Made by a program: the position numbers and the translations under genes
In this document: positions 1-6,781 of the stretch, piece after piece
Position numbering within the stretch: the first letter of the stretch is position 1
Layout: each line of letters starts with the position of its first letter
The notes under the pieces: model-generated
Databases searched by the model: none
Seen by the model: the letters and a program-made list of their open reading frames with translations, nothing else
Told to the model about the DNA's origin: nothing
Assembly (NCBI GenBank): GCA_035286745.1
Contig: DATECU010000093.1
Location: forward strand, 1-8,930
Reading direction: 5' to 3'
DNA from: DATECU01 sp035286745
Lineage (GTDB): Bacteria; Acidobacteriota; Vicinamibacteria; Fen-336
Length of the DNA stretch: 8,930 nt

Positions 1-2
1 TA

Positions 3-374
3 GCCCTGCTTCGCCAGGGGCGGCGGGAGGAAGCCCGCCGCGAGTTGGAGAGCGCCCTGGCCGCCCACCCCACGGCCAGGGACCCGCTCATCCTGCTCAC
101 CACCATCGACCTTCAGGATGGCCGGCTTGCCGAAGCCGGCCGCCGTGCCGCTCTGGGCCGCCGCGTCTTCCCGGAGCGGCCGGAGTTCGTCTACCAGGCC
201 GCTCTTGCCGAAGGACAGGTTGGACCCGGCCGGCCGGCGGCGGAGGAGGCGATCAAGGTGGCGCGGGCCGGGGGAGCGGAACCACTCCGAGCCCTGGCTG
301 GGCTCGCTCAAGGCTTTGGAGACCAGGCGACCGTTCAGGCGTGCGCGGCTGCACCGCTTCCGCCGAACGACTGA
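3..374 (+). CDS. TPR-like repeat protein, C-terminal fragment (5' end outside window)
   Basis: The frame is open from the left edge to a TGA at 372-374, so this is the C-terminal ~123 residues of a longer protein. The TTG at 45 is not a credible start, because the same frame reads a normal helical segment upstream of it (ALLRQGRREEARRELESAL). Alternating Ala/Leu/Arg-rich helices with spacing like G-R-x-x-E-A-R-x-x-L-E-x-A-L and D-G-R-L-A-E-A-G-R-R-A resemble two or three tetratricopeptide repeats, which normally form protein-protein interaction scaffolds. No catalytic motif is visible, and the last ~35 residues are low-complexity Ala/Gly-rich. The stop lies 4 bp from the stop of the convergent sulfatase-like gene, which itself ends in TPRs. 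Function cannot be assigned from the fragment. Confidence is good that it is coding and moderate for TPR. Confidence 0.7.
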   Translation, partial: ALLRQGRREEARRELESALAAHPTARDPLILLTTIDLQDGRLAEAGRRAALGRRVFPERPEFVYQAALAEGQVGPGRPAAEEAIKVARAGGAEPLRALAGLAQGFGDQATVQACAAAPLPPND

Positions 375-378
375 CCCG

Positions 379-2466
379 TCAGCGCCGCCTGGCCGCCAGC
401 AGCCGCTCGAGAGAGCGCCGGGCTTGAACGTCGCTCGGGCTCAGGGCCCGCGCCCGCTGCAGGTCCTTCCGGGCACCGGCCAGGTCCTCGGCCTCCAGAC
501 GAGCCAGGCCCCGGTCGACCAGGAAGCGCGACCCATCGGGCCGCCCGGCGATCGCCGCGTCAAACGACCGAAGGGCGTCGGCCAGACGCCCCTCGGCTTG
601 CGCCAAGAGGCCGCTGAGGGCCAGCGATTCGGGATCATCGGGGTCCTCGGCGACCAGGACGGTCACCGTGGATCGTGCTTCATCGACCCGCGCGCGAGCC
701 AACAGGAAGCGGCACCAGGCCACGCGCGCCGAACGGGCCTGGGGGTCACGCTCCAGCGACTGTCGATAGGCGGCTTCCGCCTCGGCGAACCGGCCGGCGC
801 GGTTCAAGGCATCGGCCAGGAGCCGCCGGCTGGCCGCGTGTCGGGGGAAGGACTCGGTGAGCTGTTGGGCCGCTGTGACCTCCTTCGCGGCGTCCCCCTG
901 ACGGGCGGCGAGCGCCACCAGTCGTCCCAGCGCCTGGGCCCTGGCCTCTTCGTGCTGCGCCGCTTGGCGATAGGCGGCCTCCGCGTCCCCCAGGCGCCCC
1001 AGTTGCTCCAGCGTTCGGCCCAGGCTGACCTGGATGTGCCCGTGCTGGGGAAAATCAAGGGCGGCCTGGCGCAAGAGGCCCTCCCCCTCGCGGAGGGCGG
1101 GGCCCCCTTGCAGGAGGGCGGCCATGGCTCGCTCCACGGAGGCCAGCCGGGAGATCCCGTCTTTGGGATCGAGGCCCGTCGACCTGGGGGCCGGAGCCGA
1201 CACATAACCGAGGGCCGCCAGTCGCCCGCGCGTCTCCGGGTCCGGTTCCTGCGCCGGCACTAGCGGCCGCGCCTTCCGCAGGTCGTCTTCCTGGCGTCGG
1301 ACCAGCGCCTGCAAGGTTCGCGCTTCGGTCGGAAAGGCGGAGCCGACTTCACGCTGCTCTCCGGGGTCGGCCTGGAGGTCGTAGAGCTCGGGGCGGGGCG
1401 CCTCGATGTACTTCCACCTGCCCCGCCGCACCGATCGCAGCCGGGCCCAGCCGTACTGTCGCTCCGGATAGTCGGACTGAGCCCAGAGCGTGCGCTCCCC
1501 CCGGGCCTTCCGTCCGAAGAGCGCCCTGCCCTGGTGGGTTGGGTTCTGCGGCAAGTGGAGCAGGTCGAGGATGGTGGGAGAGAGGTCGGCGAGGGCCGCC
1601 GGGCTGTCGATCACGCGGCCGGCGGGCAGCCGACCAGGTAGGCGCATGATGAGCGGGACTCGCAAGGTGGCGTCGTAGACGAAGAGGCCGTGGGTCTCTT
1701 CGCTGTGTTCGCCCAGGCTCTCTCCATGGTCCGAGGTCAAGACCAAGAGCGTGTTGCGCTCCAGCCCCCGCGACTTGAGGAAGCTCAGGAGGCGGCTCAC
1801 CTGGGAGTCGACGTAGGCCACCTCCCCGTCGTATGGGTTAGCCGCAAAACGCTGCCGGAAGGCCGGCGGCGGCTCATGAGGGGCGTGCACATCGTAGAGG
1901 TGGAGCCAGAGGAAGAAGGGGCTCGACCTCGTCCGCCCCAGCCAGGCCAGGGCTTGGTCCACTCTCTCTCTGGCGTCGGCGACCCGGGTGAAGAGGCCGC
2001 TGAGCTCCGTCTCCTCCGGGGGGCCGTCGTCGTAGTTGGAGAAGCCCCGGTCCAGGCCGAAGATGCGGTTGAGCACGAAGGCGGCCACGAAGGCCCCGGT
2101 GTCGTAGCCGGCCTGCGATAGGCGCTCGCCGAGGGTGGGAGCGCCCAGGTTCGCGGTGGACATGCCGTTGTCTACCAGACCGTGGGCGACCGGCTCCAGG
2201 CCGGTGAGCATGGTGGCGTGGGAGGGCAGAGTGAGCGGCAGGGACGCATAGGCGTGGCGGAAGAGGACCCCTTGCCGCGCCAGCCCGTCGATGGCGGGCG
2301 TTTCCGCGCCGCTCGCGCCGTAGCAGCCGAGGCGGTCCGCGCGCAAGGTGTCGATGGAAACCAGGATTACGTTAGGCGGGGGCCCGGGAGCCCGGCACGA
2401 GGTGGCCGCCACCGTCAGCAGGAGCAGGGGAGGCAGCGCCAGGCTCCAGGGTCGGCAGCCAGTCAT
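379..2466 (-). CDS. Sulfatase-like (alkaline-phosphatase superfamily) lipoprotein with C-terminal TPR array
   Basis: The protein has 695 aa. The ATG at 2466 is chosen because it opens a signal peptide; the frame extends further upstream only as antisense to the aldo/keto reductase. Residues 8-23 are hydrophobic and end A-T-S-C24, a plausible but weak lipobox, suggesting export and lipidation. Residues 32-300 carry the sulfatase-fold hallmarks: VSIDTLRADRLGCYG (metal ligand D39), LPLTLPSHATMLTG, LHLYDVHAPHEPP (189-200), SDHGESLGEH (D246, H247) and THG (H259). LYDLQADPGEQ lies at 361-371. The RLAALGYV linker (415-422) leads into about six TPR-type repeats (~430-695). In the C/S-x-P-S-R signature the nucleophile position is Thr79 and the Arg is His83, so formylglycine sulfatase chemistry is doubtful. 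A phosphodiesterase or phospho-transferase-type activity is possible; the substrate is unknown. The gene is divergent from the aldo/keto reductase across 61 bp. Confidence 0.9.
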   Translation of the reverse strand: MTGCRPWSLALPPLLLLTVAATSCRAPGPPPNVILVSIDTLRADRLGCYGASGAETPAIDGLARQGVLFRHAYASLPLTLPSHATMLTGLEPVAHGLVDNGMSTANLGAPTLGERLSQAGYDTGAFVAAFVLNRIFGLDRGFSNYDDGPPEETELSGLFTRVADARERVDQALAWLGRTRSSPFFLWLHLYDVHAPHEPPPAFRQRFAANPYDGEVAYVDSQVSRLLSFLKSRGLERNTLLVLTSDHGESLGEHSEETHGLFVYDATLRVPLIMRLPGRLPAGRVIDSPAALADLSPTILDLLHLPQNPTHQGRALFGRKARGERTLWAQSDYPERQYGWARLRSVRRGRWKYIEAPRPELYDLQADPGEQREVGSAFPTEARTLQALVRRQEDDLRKARPLVPAQEPDPETRGRLAALGYVSAPAPRSTGLDPKDGISRLASVERAMAALLQGGPALREGEGLLRQAALDFPQHGHIQVSLGRTLEQLGRLGDAEAAYRQAAQHEEARAQALGRLVALAARQGDAAKEVTAAQQLTESFPRHAASRRLLADALNRAGRFAEAEAAYRQSLERDPQARSARVAWCRFLLARARVDEARSTVTVLVAEDPDDPESLALSGLLAQAEGRLADALRSFDAAIAGRPDGSRFLVDRGLARLEAEDLAGARKDLQRARALSPSDVQARRSLERLLAARRR

Positions 2467-2527
2467 TCCCCCATTCTGGCACGGCGCTTGACGCTCGGTG
2501 GATCTCCGCGGGAGACTCCTCTCCCAT
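2467..2527. promoter_or_regulatory. Divergent intergenic region with hairpin over the aldo/keto reductase SD
   Basis: These 61 bp must hold the 5' signals for both divergent genes. On the + strand a TTGACG (2488-2493) resembles a -35 box, but no good -10 follows at 16-18 bp. The inverted repeat GGGAGA (2510-2515) / TCTCCC (2520-2525), with a CTCC loop, sits 2 nt before the ATG at 2528 and contains the only purine-rich SD candidate (GGGAG). On the minus strand GGGGGA abuts the ATG of the sulfatase-like gene, which is too close for an ideal SD. Promoter positions are not established. Confidence 0.35.
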
Positions 2528-3499
2528 ATGAAGACACGCAGGCTGGGCCGCACCAACCTCCAGGTGTCGGAGATCGGTTTCGGGGCCTGGGGGATCGGCA
2601 AGGCCCTTTGGGTGGGGGCCGACGACGCCGACAGCCTGCGCGCCCTCCACCGCGCCATCGATCTGGGCGTGAACCTGATCGACACCGCCCTCGCGTACGG
2701 CCCCGGCCACAGCGAACGTCTGGTGGGCCAGCTGGTTCGCGAGCGGCCGGAGACGATCGTGGTGGCCACCAAGGTGCCTCCCAAGAACGGCAGGTGGCCG
2801 GCTTCGCCGGCGGTGCCGGTCGGCGAGGTCTTCCCCGGGGACCATATCGTTGCTAGCTGCGAGTCGAGCCTCCGGAACAGCGGCCTGGAGGCACTCGACC
2901 TGCTCCAACTGCACGTTTGGCACGACGCCTTCCTGGGGGAGGGCGATTGGCTGGACGCGTTCGACAAGCTCAAGCGCGCCGGCAAGCTGCGCTTCGCCGG
3001 CATCTCCATCAACGACCACGCGCCGGCCAGCGCCCTCCGGGCGGTGGCCTCGGGGATCTTCGATACCGTTCAGGTGATCTACAACATCTTCGATCCAACC
3101 CCGGCCGAGGAGCTGCTCCCGCTGTGCCTGAAGCACGATGTGGGTGTGCTGGCCCGAGTGCCTCTCGATGAGGGCGGCCTCACCGGCGCCATCACCCGCG
3201 AATCCGGCTTCCCCGCCGGCGACTTCCGGGCTCGTTACTTCCGGGGCGACCGCAAGCAGCAGGTCTTCGAGCACGCAAAGGCCCTGGAGCGTCTGTTGGG
3301 CGAGGAGGCGAAGAGCCTGGCCGAGCTGGCACTTCGCTTCTGCCTCAGCCACCCCGCGGTCTCGACGGTGATCCCCGGCATGCGCAGCGTGGGCAACGTC
3401 GAGCGCAACGCCGCCCTCTCCGACGGGCGCCAGTTGTCTCCGCGCCTTCTGGCCCAGCTGTCCCAGCACGCCTGGCCCCGCAACTTCTACCAGCCCTGA
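2528..3499 (+). CDS. Aldo/keto reductase
   Basis: The protein has 323 aa, a normal length for a single-domain (beta/alpha)8 NAD(P)H-dependent oxidoreductase that reduces aldehydes or ketones in the cytoplasm. The start MKTRRLGRTNLQVSEIGFG matches the usual family N-terminus, so ATG 2528 is preferred to the in-frame GTG at 2498. The catalytic tetrad is complete: D52 and Y57 in LIDTALAYG, K82 in VVATKV and H129 in LLQLHVW. The C-terminal STVIPGMRSVGNVERNAA block (about residues 287-304) is the typical cofactor-binding end of the fold. The sequence style (AWGIG, a long VIYNIFDP/LARVPLDEGGLTG region) recalls the AKR11-like bacterial group, but the subfamily and substrate cannot be fixed by eye. 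The SGNH hydrolase follows immediately, with an AGGAGG overlapping this gene's stop codon, so the two probably form an operon. Confidence 0.95.
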   Translation: MKTRRLGRTNLQVSEIGFGAWGIGKALWVGADDADSLRALHRAIDLGVNLIDTALAYGPGHSERLVGQLVRERPETIVVATKVPPKNGRWPASPAVPVGEVFPGDHIVASCESSLRNSGLEALDLLQLHVWHDAFLGEGDWLDAFDKLKRAGKLRFAGISINDHAPASALRAVASGIFDTVQVIYNIFDPTPAEELLPLCLKHDVGVLARVPLDEGGLTGAITRESGFPAGDFRARYFRGDRKQQVFEHAKALERLLGEEAKSLAELALRFCLSHPAVSTVIPGMRSVGNVERNAALSDGRQLSPRLLAQLSQHAWPRNFYQP

Positions 3500-3504
3500 G
3501 GAGG
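3499..3504 (+). promoter_or_regulatory. Perfect Shine-Dalgarno (AGGAGG) for the SGNH hydrolase
   Basis: AGGAGG overlaps the final A of the aldo/keto reductase TGA. It is followed 6 nt later by ATC (3511) and 9 nt later by CTG (3514), both in the SGNH hydrolase frame. No ATG, GTG or TTG in any frame lies at normal SD spacing. This site argues that translation of the downstream gene begins here and not at the ATG at 3589, which has no purine-rich sequence just upstream. Confidence 0.6.
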
Positions 3505-3588
3505 CTCGGCATCCTGCCGCCACGCCGGTCCCTTTCCGTTTGGCGTCGCATCGCCTATCTCGCAGCTCCTTACCTCGGCTTCTTCGCG

Positions 3589-4656
3589 ATGCTGCTGGGC
3601 GCCGAGGCCCTGGTTCGCCTGACCCTGCGCCCGATCGACAGCCTGGAGGTCTTGTTGACGGCCACCGACCGGCGAGTCCATCTGGCGGATCGCCGCAACG
3701 CTCGCATCTACGAGGGGGACCCCCTGCTTTTCTGGCGGCTCCGGCCCCATCTCGCGGAGGCGCCGTGGGATCTCACCCGGGTCACCACCAACGCCCAGCA
3801 CCTCCGCTACCCTCGACCGGTCGGCCGCAAACCTGCCGGCGCCTACCGCGTTGTGTGCCTGGGGGATTCGGTCACCTTCGGCTATCGGGTGCCGCTCCGC
3901 TTTCCCGAGCGCCCTCAGGACGACGAGCCCTCCGGGCGCCCCTACCCGGGGCTCCTCGAACAGGCCTTGAGAGCGGCCAACCCGGGTCGGGAGATCGAGG
4001 TGATTCCCCTCGCTGTCCCCGGCTACTCGAGCTATCAGGGGTTGGCCTGGTTGCGGCGTGACATCGACTGGCTGGCGCCCGACCTGGTCACCGCCTGTTT
4101 CGGCTGGAACGACATCTGCCGGCGAGCCGTCTCCGACCGCGACGCCATGCCGGCCGATCGCTTGCGGGTACTGGCCCGGGGCCTCACGGCAAGAAGCCAG
4201 GCCCTGCTGCGGCTGCGCCATCGCATCGACCGCCTGCGCGGCCGCCCGGCGGGGCCTCCCGCCGGCGGCACCTTACGCGTGCCCCGGCAGGAGTACGTGT
4301 CCAACCTCCTGGCGATGGCCGAGCTGGCCTCACGACAAGGGGCGCGGGTGGTCCTGGTGGGACCCGTCTACCGCGACCGAGTGTCCTCGCCGGCCGAGGC
4401 CGAGGACATGGCGGCTCATCGAGCAGCCCTCAAGAGCGCGGCCGAGGCAAGGGGGATTCCCTACCTCGAGATCGCCGAGCTTACCGAACGCAGCTACCCC
4501 GAAAACGACCGCCTCTTCGGCGAGCTGATCCACCCCAACCACCTCGGACATCGCCTGCTGGCGGAGCGGCTGGGGGCGTTCTTGGGGCGAGAGGGGCTGC
4601 TCGGCACGATGCGGCCCCCGGTCTGGGAGGCCGGCGCTCCCCAGGCACCTAACTGA
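3589..4656 (+). CDS. SGNH/GDSL-family hydrolase, N-terminally membrane-anchored (true start probably ~3511-3514)
   Basis: Counted from the first ATG the protein has 355 aa. It carries the SGNH blocks: GDS with nucleophile S94 in VVCLGDSVTFG, the block II glycine in PLAVPGYSSYQG, GWND in VTACFGWNDI (block III Asn), and the catalytic His in ELIHPNHLGH. The residue three before the His is Glu where the family usually has Asp. Such enzymes are esterases, lipases or carbohydrate O-acetyl esterases; the substrate is not predictable here. The conserved pre-domain DPLLFWRLRPHL and a TNAQHLR stretch precede the catalytic fold. Upstream of the ATG the same frame encodes about 26 residues (positively charged, then hydrophobic IAYLAAPYLGFFAMLLGA) that complete an N-terminal transmembrane helix, and a perfect AGGAGG lies just before them. 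The annotated start is therefore conservative and probably too late. The gene sits behind the aldo/keto reductase, likely in one operon. Confidence 0.9.
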   Translation: MLLGAEALVRLTLRPIDSLEVLLTATDRRVHLADRRNARIYEGDPLLFWRLRPHLAEAPWDLTRVTTNAQHLRYPRPVGRKPAGAYRVVCLGDSVTFGYRVPLRFPERPQDDEPSGRPYPGLLEQALRAANPGREIEVIPLAVPGYSSYQGLAWLRRDIDWLAPDLVTACFGWNDICRRAVSDRDAMPADRLRVLARGLTARSQALLRLRHRIDRLRGRPAGPPAGGTLRVPRQEYVSNLLAMAELASRQGARVVLVGPVYRDRVSSPAEAEDMAAHRAALKSAAEARGIPYLEIAELTERSYPENDRLFGELIHPNHLGHRLLAERLGAFLGREGLLGTMRPPVWEAGAPQAPN

Positions 4657-4702
4657 TCCAAGAAGCCGGCTCTGCCCAAAGCGCCGTAGGTCGGACGGCT
4701 GG

Positions 4703-4743
4703 CCTGCGCCGGCTTACCCGGGCGGAGCCGGAGCCGGCGCAGG
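4703..4743. terminator. Perfect 12-bp inverted repeat between convergent genes (possible bidirectional terminator)
   Basis: CCTGCGCCGGCT (4703-4714) and AGCCGGCGCAGG (4732-4743) are exact reverse complements separated by 17 nt. The structure lies in the 105-bp spacer between the convergent SGNH hydrolase and hflC genes, where a terminator for both would be expected. No T-tract follows on either strand, so a classical Rho-independent terminator is not demonstrated. A plain stable hairpin or a dispersed GC-rich repeat are alternatives. The rest of the spacer shows nothing recognisable. Confidence 0.45.
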
Positions 4744-4761
4744 TGGCAGGAGGCGGCCCTA

Positions 4762-5700
4762 CTAGCGGCCCCCTTCCGTCGTCTTGAGGTAGCGCAGCAG
4801 CTCCGAGTCGGTGGAGAGGATGAGCCAGGTCTGGGGGTCGATGGTGGCGGAGAGCGTCTCCATGGCCTTCAGGAACTGGTACAGCTCAGGATCCCGGCTG
4901 TAGGCGCGGGCGTAGATGGCGGTGGCCTTGGCGTCGGCCTCGCCCTTCTTCTCCTGCGCCGTCTTGTAGCCCACCGAGCTGGCGGCCAGCATGTCGCGCT
5001 CTTTCTGTCCGCGAATCTCGGCGGCCCGGCCCTGGCCCTCGGAGCGGCTGCGTTCGGCGATGCGCTTGCGCTCGGAGATCATGCGCTCGAAGACCTTCTG
5101 CTGCACGGTGTCCACGTAGTTGATGCGCTTGAAGCGCACGTCCTTCAGCTCGATGCCGAACTCCAGCGTGATCTTGGCCGCCTTCTCCAGGATCTGGGCG
5201 GCGATCTTCTCCCGGCCCACCTTCACCTCGGCCATGGCCTCGGCGGCGCCGATCCCGGCCAACTCCTCGGTCACCTGGAAGGGCCGGTTGCTGGAGCGCA
5301 CCACCTCGATCAGGTCGTAGGAGGCCACCGCATTGCGGGTCTCTCCGTCCACGATGTCGTCGAGCCGGCTCTGGCCGCCGCGCTCGTCGCGCACCGCCTG
5401 GAAGAAGCGGAGCGGGTCGGCGATCCGCCAGCGAGCGTAGCTGTCGACCCAGATGTACTTCTTGTCCTTGGTGGGGATCTCGTTGGCGTCGCCGTCGTAC
5501 TCCAGCCAGCGCTTGTCGAAGCTGTGCACGGTCTGGATGAAGGGCACCTTCATGTGGAGGCCGGGCTCGCCCACCACGCCCCCCACCGGCTTGCCGAACT
5601 GGGTCAGGATGACCTGCTCGGTCTCCTGCACGGTGTAGACGGAAGCAAACAGCAAGATGGCGAAGAACGCCACCCCGACCGCAATCACCAGGTTCTTCAC
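4762..5700 (-). CDS. hflC: HflC, SPFH-domain membrane regulator of the FtsH protease
   Basis: The protein has 312 aa, typical for HflC. One N-terminal transmembrane helix (about residues 4-22, LVIAVGVAFFAILLFASVY) precedes an SPFH/band-7 domain beginning VQETEQVILTQFGKPV and PGLHMKVPFIQTVHSFDKRWLEYDG, which is characteristic of HflC. It continues through DSYARWRIADPLRFFQAV and LKDVRFKRINY. A charged Ala/Glu-rich coiled coil (about residues 200-260, RSEGQGRAAEIRGQKERD) follows, then the family C-terminus WLILSTDSELLRYL. With HflK it forms a large membrane complex that houses FtsH and modulates its proteolysis. The start is GTG (5698-5700), supported by GGAGGTGA at 5705-5712. The GTG overlaps the hflK stop as GTGA, indicating translational coupling. 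No ftsH lies in this window. Confidence 0.96.
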   Translation of the reverse strand: MKNLVIAVGVAFFAILLFASVYTVQETEQVILTQFGKPVGGVVGEPGLHMKVPFIQTVHSFDKRWLEYDGDANEIPTKDKKYIWVDSYARWRIADPLRFFQAVRDERGGQSRLDDIVDGETRNAVASYDLIEVVRSSNRPFQVTEELAGIGAAEAMAEVKVGREKIAAQILEKAAKITLEFGIELKDVRFKRINYVDTVQQKVFERMISERKRIAERSRSEGQGRAAEIRGQKERDMLAASSVGYKTAQEKKGEADAKATAIYARAYSRDPELYQFLKAMETLSATIDPQTWLILSTDSELLRYLKTTEGGR

Positions 5701-6719
5701 TGTTTCACCTCCGGCTTCCCCCCGTCCAGTTGCAGCAGGGGCAGGATCCCCTTCGCCTTGTCGTCGATCACCAGCTTGCGGCCCGCCTTGGGGATCACCT
5801 GGGCCATGGTCTCCAGGTACAGGCGCTTCTTGGTCACCGCCGGCGCCTTGCGGTACTCCTCGTAGAGAGCCTCGAATCGTTTGGCGTCACCCTCGGCGTT
5901 GTTGACCCGCTCCAGGGCGTAGCCCTCGGCGGACCGCACCGCCTGCTCCGCCTCGCCCTTGGCCCGGGGAACCGCCTTGTTGTAGTCGGCCCAGGCGTCG
6001 TTGATGGCTCGTTCCTTCTCCTGGATCGCCTGGTTCACCTCGTTGAAAGCCGGCTTCACCGGATCGGGAGGGTTGACGTCTTGCAGCACCAACTGCTGCA
6101 CCTCGATGCCGATCTTGTACTGGTCGCACAGGCCCTGCAGCTCGACCTTGGCCTTGCGAGCGATCTCCTCGCGGCCGATGGTCAGCACCTCGTCCACCGC
6201 GTGGTCGCCCACCACCGCGCGCATGGCCGCTTCCGACATGTAGCGGAAGGTGGCGGGCACGTCGCGGACGTGGAACAGGAAGGCGCGCGCGTCCTTGACC
6301 CGGAACTGCACAATCCACTCGACCATGGCCACGTTGAGGTCGCCCGTCAACATGAGAGCCTCGCCGCGGGCCTCCGGCGTGGTCTCGAAGGTCGATTGCT
6401 TGCCCGCGCGCAGGGTACGAAACCCGAACTCCATCTTGAGCTGGCGCTGCACCGGGACCTTGGTCACCGTCTCCACCCCGAAGGGGATCTTGAGATGGGG
6501 CCCGGGGTTGGTGGTGCGCACAAAACGACCGAAGCGCTGGACCACCCCCACCTCGTCGGGTTCCACCTGGTAGTAGCCGGTGAGCAGGAGCACCAGCACC
6601 CCCACCACCAGCAGCCCGACCCGCCACAAGCCGCTGGGCAGGGTGGGCATGCCGGGGAGGCGAATGCGTCCTCCGGACAAGTCGATCACGGGGCCCTGGC
6701 CCCAACCGCTCTGAGACAT
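5697..6719 (-). CDS. hflK: HflK, SPFH-domain partner of HflC
   Basis: The protein has 340 aa, somewhat short because the usual long Gly/Asn-rich N-terminus is reduced to ~30 residues (MSQSGWGQGPVIDLSGG). One membrane helix (34-50, VGLLVVGVLVLLLTGYY) is followed by QVEPDEVGVVQRFGRFVRTTNPGPH, the standard HflK opening of the SPFH domain. LTGDLNVAMVEWIVQFRVKD, FRYMSEAAMRAVVG and VQQLVLQDVNPPDPVKPAFNEVNQA follow, then a coiled coil and the LYLETMAQVIPKAGRKLVID block. It heads the hflK-hflC pair and hetero-oligomerises with HflC around FtsH in the inner membrane. ATG 6717-6719 is supported by GGAGG at 6725-6729 (5-nt spacing). A small STAS-like gene lies 62 bp upstream on the same strand; a TATACT between them (6751-6756) may give hflKC its own promoter. 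Confidence 0.96.
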   Translation of the reverse strand: MSQSGWGQGPVIDLSGGRIRLPGMPTLPSGLWRVGLLVVGVLVLLLTGYYQVEPDEVGVVQRFGRFVRTTNPGPHLKIPFGVETVTKVPVQRQLKMEFGFRTLRAGKQSTFETTPEARGEALMLTGDLNVAMVEWIVQFRVKDARAFLFHVRDVPATFRYMSEAAMRAVVGDHAVDEVLTIGREEIARKAKVELQGLCDQYKIGIEVQQLVLQDVNPPDPVKPAFNEVNQAIQEKERAINDAWADYNKAVPRAKGEAEQAVRSAEGYALERVNNAEGDAKRFEALYEEYRKAPAVTKKRLYLETMAQVIPKAGRKLVIDDKAKGILPLLQLDGGKPEVKQ

Positions 6720-6750
6720 GAAAGCCTCCGCTTCTGATAACTGAGCAGCG

Positions 6751-6756
6751 AGTATA
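6751..6756 (-). promoter_or_regulatory. Candidate -10 box (TATACT) upstream of hflK
   Basis: Reading the minus strand, TATACT lies about 32 nt before the hflK ATG, in the 62-bp gap behind the STAS-like gene. It matches the sigma70-type -10 consensus at five of six positions. No recognisable TTGACA-like -35 lies 16-18 bp upstream. The same hexamer occurs upstream of the next minus-strand gene (7159-7164), which slightly raises its credibility. It remains a motif match only. Confidence 0.3.
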
Positions 6757-6781
6757 GCCCGTGCCGGGGACCGGGGGTGGC

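Noticed and set aside
118..1263. Long + strand open frame of 381 codons
   Set aside because: It is antisense to the TPR part of the sulfatase-like gene; its translation is Arg/Pro/Gly-rich with no domain pattern, as expected from high-GC third positions.
2467..3012. N-terminal extension of the sulfatase-like frame (182 codons upstream of the chosen start)
   Set aside because: It lies antisense to the aldo/keto reductase and precedes the signal peptide; the lipoprotein start at 2466 is much more credible.
2372..3523. Minus-strand open frame of 383 codons
   Set aside because: It overlaps the complete aldo/keto reductase with an intact catalytic tetrad on the other strand and has no recognisable features.
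3487..4221. Minus-strand open frame of 244 codons
   Set aside because: It is antisense to the SGNH hydrolase, which carries clear GDS and GWND motifs.
5730..6737. Plus-strand open frame of 335 codons
   Set aside because: It is the antisense shadow of hflK; the His/Leu-rich translation has no family resemblance.
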